This document shows, in pieces, positions 1 through 5,676 of a stretch of 14,958 bases of DNA (position 1 is its first letter; each line of letters begins with the position of its first letter). Source of the DNA: Acidobacteriota bacterium. Its GTDB lineage: Bacteria > Acidobacteriota > Thermoanaerobaculia > UBA5066. The notes under the pieces were generated by a model, which was not told where the DNA came from, ran no database searches, and worked only from the letters and a program-made list of their open reading frames with translations. The position numbers and the translations under genes were made by a program. The stretch lies in NCBI GenBank assembly GCA_016789625.1, contig JAEUQS010000867.1, forward strand, positions 1 to 14,958, given 5' to 3'.

Positions 1-1876
1 TCACGTCGAAGAGCCGGTGGAAGTTGTCCGAGACCGCGCACTTTCCCTCGGAGGAGAGTCCCCGCAGCATCTCCTCGCGCGTGCCCTGCAGGAACTCGTG
101 ACGGGTGCGCGCCATCATCGCGTCGATCTCGATCGACATGAAGAGCACCGACTTCCCCCCGTAGGGAATGCGCGCGCCCCGATAGCTCTCCACCGCGCGC
201 ACGCCGGGAATGGCGAGGAGCTCCTCGCGAACCGAGGCGGGATACCGGAACTCGGGCCGCACGAAATTCGCGGACGCGCGCACGTAAAGGTCCGACGTGA
301 GGATGTCGTCCATCCAGCGCACCATGACCTTCTTGGTCGAATCCATGTAGGCGCCCAGCCCGAGGACGAACGCGAGGGAGAGCGTCAGCGCCGTCACCGT
401 GCCGGCGGTGCGGCGCGGGTTGCCGAGGAGGGAGTCGAGCGCCAGCGGACCCGAGACGGGCGCGACGCGGGAGAGCACGCCCGCGCAGCGCTCGAGCACC
501 AGCCGCGAGAGCGGCCCCGCGAACAGCACGGCCCCCGCGATCGCGAGCGCGAGCACGAGGAGGACGAGCGACATCGCGGGCACGGGCAGCACGAGCGCGA
601 CGGCCACGGCCACGGCGAGAAGCGCCAGCCCGGCCGCGATGCGCCTCTTCGGTGAGCCGGGCACGCTCGCGAGATACGTCCCCTTCGCGAACGCCTCGGT
701 GGGCGGCACACGGGCCGCGGCCCGCGCCGGCGCGAAGCCCCCCGCGAGCGATGCGAGGAGGCCCACGGCCAGCGACGTGAGCACGACCCCGAGGGTGAGC
801 GACGCGTGCCGGGAGGAGTCCGCGACGCCGTACACGGTGTTCGCGGTACCGCCCATGATCAGGAGGAAGCCGTCGGCCAGAGCGCCGCCGGCGAGAACAC
901 CGAGCGCGCCCCCCACGAGGCCGACGAGCGCGGCCTCCGCGAGGAACAGCGTCTGGATCTGCCCGGGCGTCGCCCCCAGCGACCGGAGCGTGCCGATGTC
1001 GCGCCGTCTGCGGTTCACGGAGACGGTGAACGAGTTGAAGATGAGGAAGGTCCCGATGCAGAGCGCGCAGCCGCTCGAGATGGAGAAGCCCGCGACGAAG
1101 TTCGTGACGAGCTGTTCCATCTGCGCGCCGCGCATGGCCGGCGTCTCCACCTGGAAGCCTGGACCGAGGGCCTTCTCGAGAACGGCCGTCGCGGCGTCGA
1201 GCGTCGTGCCTTCCTCGAGGCGCAGCTCGATGCGGTCGAACCTGCGTCCTCGCCCGAAGAGGCTCTGAGCGGCGTACACGTCCATCACCACGAGGTTGCC
1301 GCCGAACGCCTCGGCGAAGCCCTTGGGCGAGAGGAGCCCGCGCACGACGACGCGCTTCGGGCCCTCGGGCGCGCGCAGCACGAGGCTCTCCCCCACCTTC
1401 ACGCCCGCGCGCTCGGCGAGCGGCCGCGCGAGCGCGACCGAGTCGGCCTGCGCGAGGAAGAGGAGCGGATCGTCGAGGTCCTCTTCCGAGCCCTCGAACC
1501 CGTAGTCGCGCATCTCGCGGTCGCCCAGGAGGTCCACGCCGAGCACCAGGACGCTGCCGATGTCCGCGGCATTCGCGACCCCCTCGAGCCCGCTCACGAC
1601 CTGCTCGATCACGGGGCTCTGCGCGCGGATGCCGGGCAGCTCGCGGAGCTGTTCCTGCAGCTCCTCGGGCACGCCGCCCTCGGCCGAGATCTGGAGCTGG
1701 GCCTTGCCGGCCATGCGGTCCACGGTGCCGCGGATCCCCGAGGTGAGCGTGTCCTGCGCGCTGCGGATGGCGCTGAAGGTCGCGACGCCCACGACGACGC
1801 CGAGGAGCGTGAGGAGCGACTTCACCTTGTGCCGCGTGAGGTACGAGAGGGACAGCGTCGCGAGGAGGAACCGCAC
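1..1876 (-). CDS. ABC transporter permease, FtsX/MacB type (3' end outside window)
   Basis: Inner-membrane permease partner of the adjacent ATPase. 625 residues are visible and the frame is still open at position 1. The GTG at 1876 is the first possible start after the in-frame ATPase stop; the next in-frame ATG (residue 55) would remove the first membrane segment. Order seen: a membrane helix at about 20-38, a MacB-type periplasmic region at about 40-260, an FtsX block at 262-395 with helices near 262-284, 312-340 and 360-382, a coupling segment RRRDIGTLRSLGATPGQI, and the PARAAARVPPTEA motif after the last helix. Two more helices follow at 412-455, another at 492-510, then the start of a second periplasmic domain. 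This is the long duplicated permease type, usually around 800 residues or more, so roughly 200 are missing. Known relatives move lipids, lipoproteins or peptides to or through the envelope; the substrate here cannot be read. No ribosome site is visible, so translational coupling to the ATPase is likely. Confidence 0.9.
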   Translation of the reverse strand, partial: MRFLLATLSLSYLTRHKVKSLLTLLGVVVGVATFSAIRSAQDTLTSGIRGTVDRMAGKAQLQISAEGGVPEELQEQLRELPGIRAQSPVIEQVVSGLEGVANAADIGSVLVLGVDLLGDREMRDYGFEGSEEDLDDPLLFLAQADSVALARPLAERAGVKVGESLVLRAPEGPKRVVVRGLLSPKGFAEAFGGNLVVMDVYAAQSLFGRGRRFDRIELRLEEGTTLDAATAVLEKALGPGFQVETPAMRGAQMEQLVTNFVAGFSISSGCALCIGTFLIFNSFTVSVNRRRRDIGTLRSLGATPGQIQTLFLAEAALVGLVGGALGVLAGGALADGFLLIMGGTANTVYGVADSSRHASLTLGVVLTSLAVGLLASLAGGFAPARAAARVPPTEAFAKGTYLASVPGSPKRRIAAGLALLAVAVAVALVLPVPAMSLVLLVLALAIAGAVLFAGPLSRLVLERCAGVLSRVAPVSGPLALDSLLGNPRRTAGTVTALTLSLAFVLGLGAYMDSTKKVMVRWMDDILTSDLYVRASANFVRPEFRYPASVREELLAIPGVRAVESYRGARIPYGGKSVLFMSIEIDAMMARTRHEFLQGTREEMLRGLSSEGKCAVSDNFHRLFDV

Positions 1877-1888
1877 CGAGGGCCGGGC

Positions 1889-2557
1889 CTATCTGTCCGA
1901 CTCGACCCGGCCGTCGCGGATCCTCACGACCCTCCGGCACGTGCCGGCCGCGGCCTCGTCGTGCGTGACCATGACGATCGTCGTCCCGCGCTCCGCGTGG
2001 ATCCTCGTGAGGAGCCCGAGGATCTCCGCCCCGCGCGCCGAGTCCAGGTTCCCCGTGGGCTCGTCGGCCAGAAGGAGCGGCGCGCCCGTCACGAGCCCGC
2101 GCGCGATGGCGACCCGCTGCCTCTCGCCGCCCGAGAGCTCGTCGGGCAGATGCCCCGCCCGCTCGCCGAGCCCGACGTCCACGAGCGTTCGCGCGACGCG
2201 CTCGTCGACGTCCCGGCGCGGCACTCCCGCGAGGTGGAGCGGAAGGGCGACGTTCTGCGCGGAGCTGAGCGTGGGCATGAGGTGGAACGCCTGGAAGACG
2301 TACGCGACATGCGTCCTCCGGAACAGCGAGCGGCCCTCCTCGCCCTTCTCCGCGAGGTCTTCCCCCGCGACGACCACGCGGCCGTGCGTGGGGACGTCGA
2401 GCCCGCCCATGAGGTGCAGCAGCGTGGACTTTCCCGAGCCCGAGGGACCCATCACGGCCACCATCTCGCCCGCGGCGATGCGCAGCGAGACCCCCGAGAG
2501 AGCCGCGACCCGCGACTTTCCCTCGTAGACCTTGTGGACGTCCTCGAGCTCGAGCAT
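1889..2557 (-). CDS. ABC transporter ATP-binding protein, LolD/MacB-type
   Basis: Cytoplasmic ATPase of 222 residues that would power the downstream FtsX-type permease. All nucleotide-binding motifs are intact: Walker A GPSGSGKST at 37-45, Q-loop glutamine 89 in VFQAFHLMPTLS, signature LSGGERQ at 141-147, Walker B LLLADEP with catalytic Glu166, D-loop TGNLD and H-loop His199 in VTHD. Length and the phrase DEPTGNLDS are typical of the LolD/FtsE/MacB subfamily rather than of importers. The ATG at 2557 is chosen because the protein then begins directly with the first strand, MLELEDVHKVY; the frame stays open upstream across the esterase, but that stretch is not protein-like. It lies 26 bases after the esterase stop and 12 bases before the permease GTG, so the three genes look like one transcript. 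The assignment is firm; the transported substrate is unknown. Confidence 0.95.
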   Translation of the reverse strand: MLELEDVHKVYEGKSRVAALSGVSLRIAAGEMVAVMGPSGSGKSTLLHLMGGLDVPTHGRVVVAGEDLAEKGEEGRSLFRRTHVAYVFQAFHLMPTLSSAQNVALPLHLAGVPRRDVDERVARTLVDVGLGERAGHLPDELSGGERQRVAIARGLVTGAPLLLADEPTGNLDSARGAEILGLLTRIHAERGTTIVMVTHDEAAAGTCRRVVRIRDGRVESDR

Positions 2558-2583
2558 CGGGCCGGGTTGGCCCCGGCGACCCT

Positions 2584-3348
2584 CTACCAGCCGAGGCGCT
2601 CGACGTAGTACGGCAGCATCTTCCGCCACCACGGCCAGTCGTGGTTCACGTCGTGGCCCCACACGTCGAGGTTGTGGGGAATCTCGCGCGCCGCGAGGAT
2701 CGAGGACAGCGAGCGGGACGCCTCGGGCGCCTCGTAGGCCCCCTGGCCCGTGATGATGTTGATGTTGCAGGTGTGCCGCAGGAGGTCCAGGTAGTGGCCC
2801 GAGAGGCCGGGCAGGTACCACGCCGGGTTGTTGAAGAAGCAGTTGTCGTCGCTGTAGCCGCGCAGGTAGTCGGGCCCGAGGTCGTAGAAGCCCGACATCG
2901 CGATGAGCGTGTCGAAGAGATCGGGGCGGCGGAAGAGCGTATTGGCCGCGTGGAACGCGCCGAAGCTCGCGCCCGTGGTTCCGATGCGCACCGTGCCCGA
3001 GCCCGAGACGGCGCGGATGTAGGGCACGACCTCCTGCTCCACGTAGCTCGCGTAGAGCTGCTGGCGGCGCGCCTGCTCGGGCACCGGGAGCTTGTCGTCC
3101 ATCCAGGCCTGGCGGTTGATGGAGTCGATCGAGAAGACGCGCACCCGGCCCTGCATGAGAAACGGCTCGATGGACTTGATGAGGAAGAAGCGCTCGTTCT
3201 CGAGGAAGTCGGCGGCGGCCGTGGGGAAGAGGAGGAGGGGATGACCCGCATGGCCGTAGGTCACGATGGGCATGTGCTGGCCCAGGATGGGGCTGTGCCA
3301 CCCGTCGATCCGGCGGTACAGGTTGTCGTCCACGTACTTCAAGTCCAT
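2584..3348 (-). CDS. esterase-like alpha/beta hydrolase
   Basis: Predicted cytoplasmic hydrolase of 254 residues with no signal peptide. The nucleophile elbow is G-A-S-F-G at 126-130 with Ser128 as the catalytic serine, and the conserved C-terminal WGHDVNHDWPWW stretch (230-241) offers His232 or His236 as the catalytic histidine. The acidic member is not certain. The N-terminal HPLLLFPTAAADFLENERF segment around 36-54 fits the first strand and oxyanion region of the putative-esterase (COG4947-like) group. The ATG at 3348 follows a strong ribosome-binding site, GGGAGGAG, a few bases upstream. It is the first gene of the leftward set with the ABC ATPase (26 bases away) and permease, so a role linked to an exported or imported ester or acylated compound is possible, but that is inference from position. 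The substrate is unknown. Confidence 0.85.
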   Translation of the reverse strand: MDLKYVDDNLYRRIDGWHSPILGQHMPIVTYGHAGHPLLLFPTAAADFLENERFFLIKSIEPFLMQGRVRVFSIDSINRQAWMDDKLPVPEQARRQQLYASYVEQEVVPYIRAVSGSGTVRIGTTGASFGAFHAANTLFRRPDLFDTLIAMSGFYDLGPDYLRGYSDDNCFFNNPAWYLPGLSGHYLDLLRHTCNINIITGQGAYEAPEASRSLSSILAAREIPHNLDVWGHDVNHDWPWWRKMLPYYVERLGW

Positions 3349-3350
3349 CT

Positions 3351-3358
3351 CTCCTCCC
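3351..3358 (-). promoter_or_regulatory. Shine-Dalgarno site of the esterase gene
   Basis: On the minus strand the bases read GGGAGGAG, ending two bases before the ATG at 3348. It is the best ribosome-binding site in the leftward operon and supports this start. The two following genes have no comparable site, consistent with translational coupling. Confidence 0.7.
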
Positions 3359-3393
3359 TGCGCATGAAAAAAGCTGAGGCGCGACGATACACC

Positions 3394-3407
3394 GAAGGCT
3401 CGCCTTC
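3394..3407. repeat. short inverted repeat between divergent genes
   Basis: GAAGGC-TC-GCCTTC is a perfect 6-base inverted repeat with a 2-base centre. It lies just upstream of the rightward -35 box at 3409 and inside the 98-base gap between the esterase and cyclic-nucleotide-binding genes. The placement suits an operator for a dimeric regulator, but a repeat this short can occur by chance. Confidence 0.3.
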
Positions 3408-3408
3408 C

Positions 3409-3437
3409 TTGACTCCCCTCCCCCCGCGGCCTACGCT
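3409..3437 (+). promoter_or_regulatory. sigma70-like promoter for the cyclic-nucleotide-binding gene
   Basis: TTGACT at 3409-3414 (five of six matches to the -35 consensus) is followed by exactly 17 bases and then TACGCT at 3432-3437 (a weaker -10, matching at the first, second and last positions). A start site about seven bases further on would fall at roughly 3444-3447, at or next to the ATG at 3447. No ribosome-binding site is visible before that ATG, which fits a leaderless or nearly leaderless transcript. This is a prediction from sequence only. Confidence 0.5.
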
Positions 3438-3446
3438 CGAAAAGCT

Positions 3447-4604
3447 ATGTCTCACTCGATGATCGGCGGGCACACGTTCTCCTACGTGCTCGACCTCGTG
3501 ACGAGGCGGAAGTACGAGGAAGCCAAGGACGTCCTGCACGGCGAGCTCGAGAAGGACCCCCGGAACCTCGCGCTCAAGCAGCACCTGGCCGACGTCCTCG
3601 CGCTCGACGGCGAGGCCGACGAGGCCTGCGACGTGCTTTCCGAGATCGCCGACGAGTGGGCGCGCCGCGGCCAGCCGGCCAAGGCCATCACGGTGCTCAA
3701 GAAGATGCAGCGCCTCTCGCCGGGCAAGGCCGACGAGGCCCGCCTCTCGCGGCTCGTGAAGGAGCACCAGGATTCGGGCAACTCGCTCGTGAGCCTCTAC
3801 TCCCAGCTCGGCTTCACCCGGGACGCGAGCGCGTCCACGGTGCGCGCGGCCGAGATGGACGAGACCATGGATCTCCCCGCCGCGCGCAGGCCCACGCCGC
3901 CGCCGCAGACGCCCGAGATCTCGGTGGAGCAGACGTTCGGGATCCCGCGATCGGGCACGGTGATGGCCGTCGAAGGAGGCGGCCGTCTGGGCGCCGACGA
4001 CGAGCGCACGTTCGTGTTCAAGCTGCCCGCGGGCCTCGCGAGCCGCGGCGGAATCCTGGAGCCCGAGGACGATGTCTCCGGCGACGCGATTCCCGCCTCG
4101 AACGCGCCCGCGCCGGCTCCTTCGCGACCGGGCGCGGAAGCCCCGGCTCCCCTTCCCGCCCCGAAGCAGAAAGCGCGCTCGCCGCTCTTCAGCGATTTCT
4201 CCGAGGACGAGCTCCTGGCCGTGATCTCGGGCCTCAACCTCGCTTCGTTCGAGCCCGGGGACGTGATCATGAGCGAGGGCGAGCCCGGCGGCAGCCTCTT
4301 CGTCCTCACGGAAGGCACGGTGAAGGCGTTCGTCAAGGACCAGCACGGCAAGAACCACCGCATCCGCGTGATGGGCGAGGGGACGTTCTTCGGCGAGGTC
4401 TCGATCCTCACCGGCAGCCCGCGCAGCGCCACGATCGTCGCGGCGACGCGGTGCGAGCTCCTCGAGCTGGACCGCGCCGCTCTGGACGACATCTCGGCCC
4501 GGCAGCCGCGGGTTCATCTCGTGCTGAAGGCTTTTTGTGGCACCCGCCTCAACAGCGCCGCAGAGGCGCTCGTGCGACGGCAGCGCCAGAAAACCATGCA
4601 CTAG
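3447..4604 (+). CDS. cyclic nucleotide-binding domain protein with TPR-like N-terminus
   Basis: A cytoplasmic sensor or scaffold-like protein of 385 residues. Residues 10-125 are helical and resemble tetratricopeptide repeats (RRKYEEAKDVLHGELEKDPRN, then a second helical pair ending in AKAITVLKKMQRLSPGK). Residues about 126-245 are a Pro/Ala/Glu-rich, probably disordered linker. Residues 246-370 form a CRP/PKA-type cyclic nucleotide-binding domain, from PLFSDFSEDELLAVI on; the phosphate-binding cassette FFGEVSILTGSPRSATI keeps the key Glu317 and Arg326, so ligand binding is plausible. There is no DNA-binding helix-turn-helix after it, so it is not a CRP-type transcription factor. ATG 3447 is preferred because of the promoter just upstream; ATG 3459 would remove only four residues. 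It stands alone between a divergent operon and a convergent terminator. Target and ligand are unknown. Confidence 0.88.
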   Translation: MSHSMIGGHTFSYVLDLVTRRKYEEAKDVLHGELEKDPRNLALKQHLADVLALDGEADEACDVLSEIADEWARRGQPAKAITVLKKMQRLSPGKADEARLSRLVKEHQDSGNSLVSLYSQLGFTRDASASTVRAAEMDETMDLPAARRPTPPPQTPEISVEQTFGIPRSGTVMAVEGGGRLGADDERTFVFKLPAGLASRGGILEPEDDVSGDAIPASNAPAPAPSRPGAEAPAPLPAPKQKARSPLFSDFSEDELLAVISGLNLASFEPGDVIMSEGEPGGSLFVLTEGTVKAFVKDQHGKNHRIRVMGEGTFFGEVSILTGSPRSATIVAATRCELLELDRAALDDISARQPRVHLVLKAFCGTRLNSAAEALVRRQRQKTMH

Positions 4605-4611
4605 GTTTGAT

Positions 4612-4637
4612 CCTGGGGGTTTCTCGATCCCCCCAGG
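4612..4637. terminator. hairpin just after the cyclic-nucleotide-binding gene
   Basis: CCTGGGGG at 4612-4619 pairs with CCCCCAGG at 4630-4637 around a 10-base loop. It starts eight bases after the stop codon at 4604. No T-run follows, so it may only stabilise the mRNA end or assist the stronger hairpin at 4665. Confidence 0.4.
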
Positions 4638-4664
4638 CCCCCACCGGAGAGCCCACGAAAAGCT

Positions 4665-4700
4665 GAAGGCCGGCACGATGTGCCGGCCTTCGTGTTTTCT
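4665..4700. terminator. bidirectional Rho-independent terminator
   Basis: GAAGGCCGGCAC (4665-4676) and GTGCCGGCCTTC (4680-4691) form a perfect 12-base stem with a 3-base loop. On the plus strand it is followed by GTGTTTTCTT, on the minus strand by AGCTTTTCG, so it can end transcription of both convergent neighbours: the gene ending at 4604 and the FKBP gene ending at 4717. Confidence 0.85.
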
Positions 4701-4716
4701 TCCGGGGGTCGTCGCG

Positions 4717-5541
4717 CTATTTCTTGGGAGCCGGCGACGGAGCCGCGGGCGGAGCCGCCGGGACCGGAGTGGGGGTCGGAGCCGGAGGCTCGATCCCGAG
4801 GAGCTCGACTTCGAAGTCGAGCGTGGCGTTGCCCGGGATGCCGGGGCGACCGTTCTCACCGTAGGCGATCGCGGCCGGGCACACGAGGCGGGCCTTGCCG
4901 CCGACCTTGATGAGCTGGACCCCCTCGGTCCAGCAGGGAATCACGCCGTTGAGGGGGAACTTCGCGGGCTCGTTCCGCTTGTAGGAGCTGTCGAACTCGG
5001 TGCCGTCGATGAGCTTGCCCCGGTAGTGCACGCGGACCGTGTCCGTGGCCTTGGGCATCTCGCCCGTGCCCGCCGTGATCGACTGGAACACGAGGCCCGA
5101 GTCCTTCTTCTGCGCGCCCGGCTCGCCCGCGACCTTCGCGAGGTAGGCCTCGCCCTTGGCCTTCTCGGCCGCGGCGCCGGCCTGCCGGCGCTCGGTCACG
5201 AGGTCCTGGATCTTGGCCTGGTAGGCCTCGAACGGGACCTTGGCCGGGCGGTTGAGGGCCTGGTCGCGGAAGCCGGCGAGCATGGCCTCGACCTCGGCCT
5301 CGTTGAGGTTCAGAACGGAGATGTTCTTCGCCATCGCCATGCCGAGCGTGTAGATGGTCTTGTCGGACTCGGACTCGAGCTTCGGGCCGGCGGCGGGGGC
5401 CGGGAGAGCGCCCTTCGGCGCCGCGGCCTTCTTGGGAGCTTCGGCCTTGGGAGCGGCCTTGGCGGTCTCGCCGGACTGGGCGTAAGAGGAGCCTGCGAGC
5501 ACGAGACTCAGCGCTCCGGGAATGAGAAATACACCTTTCAT
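4717..5541 (-). CDS. periplasmic FKBP-type peptidyl-prolyl isomerase (Mip/FkpA-like)
   Basis: Folding catalyst that isomerises X-Pro bonds in exported proteins; 274 residues. A signal peptide (MKGVFLIPGALSLVLAG, cleavage after SSYA at residue 21) has no lipobox. An Ala/Lys/Pro-rich linker follows, then an FKBP_N-type helical dimerisation region (about 58-140) and the FKBP domain (165-250). The pocket is intact by comparison with FKBP12: Tyr173, Phe183, Asp184, Val200, Ile201, Trp204, Tyr227 and Phe243. A Pro/Ala-rich tail (252-274) closes the protein. ATG 5541 is chosen over the overlapping GTG at 5544 because AGGAGA lies five bases upstream. Two cysteines, 203 and 221, lie beside the pocket. 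It ends at a shared terminator and is divergent from the giant secreted protein, so it may help fold such proline-containing exported proteins, which is inference. Confidence 0.93.
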   Translation of the reverse strand: MKGVFLIPGALSLVLAGSSYAQSGETAKAAPKAEAPKKAAAPKGALPAPAAGPKLESESDKTIYTLGMAMAKNISVLNLNEAEVEAMLAGFRDQALNRPAKVPFEAYQAKIQDLVTERRQAGAAAEKAKGEAYLAKVAGEPGAQKKDSGLVFQSITAGTGEMPKATDTVRVHYRGKLIDGTEFDSSYKRNEPAKFPLNGVIPCWTEGVQLIKVGGKARLVCPAAIAYGENGRPGIPGNATLDFEVELLGIEPPAPTPTPVPAAPPAAPSPAPKK

Positions 5542-5676
5542 CACGTCTCCTGGGGGCTGGCGTTCCGGTGGCCGGTGAACCGGCCAGGACGCGCGGCCCG
5601 GCCCGGGAGGCTAGCACGAGCGGCCGGGTCAAGTGGTATCGTTGTGTTATCGAGTTTCTTTGAAGGAGTCGCGACC
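5542..5676. promoter_or_regulatory. divergent intergenic region with inverted repeat
   Basis: This 135-base gap must hold the promoters of both the leftward FKBP gene and the rightward giant protein. A perfect inverted repeat GGCCGGT-GA-ACCGGCC lies at 5570-5585 and could be an operator or an mRNA-leader hairpin for the FKBP gene. On the minus strand TTGACC at 5632-5627 resembles a -35 box, but no -10 stands at the proper distance. On the plus strand AAGGAG at 5663-5668 is a clear ribosome-binding site eight bases before ATG 5677. No convincing plus-strand promoter was found. Confidence 0.35.

Noticed and set aside
806..2608. 600-residue plus-strand open frame opposite the permease and ATPase
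   Set aside because: Composition is Arg/Glu/His-rich with no recognisable domain, and the opposite strand encodes clear ABC proteins over the whole length.
2558..3301. Upstream in-frame extension of the ABC ATPase
   Set aside because: It overlaps the esterase in another frame and reads as low-complexity His/Arg/Pro sequence; the ATPase fold starts at ATG 2557.
3339..4859. 506-residue minus-strand open frame
   Set aside because: It is a mirror of the cyclic-nucleotide-binding gene and passes through the strong terminator hairpin.
5622..5650. Possible plus-strand promoter with TGTTAT at 5645-5650
   Set aside because: No -35-like hexamer stands at 15-19 bases, so it was not called.
4537..5676. 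Upstream in-frame extension of the giant protein, open back to 4537
   Set aside because: It is antisense to the FKBP gene, has an Arg/Gly/Leu-rich composition typical of GC-rich antisense frames, and the real signal peptide and ribosome site are at 5677.
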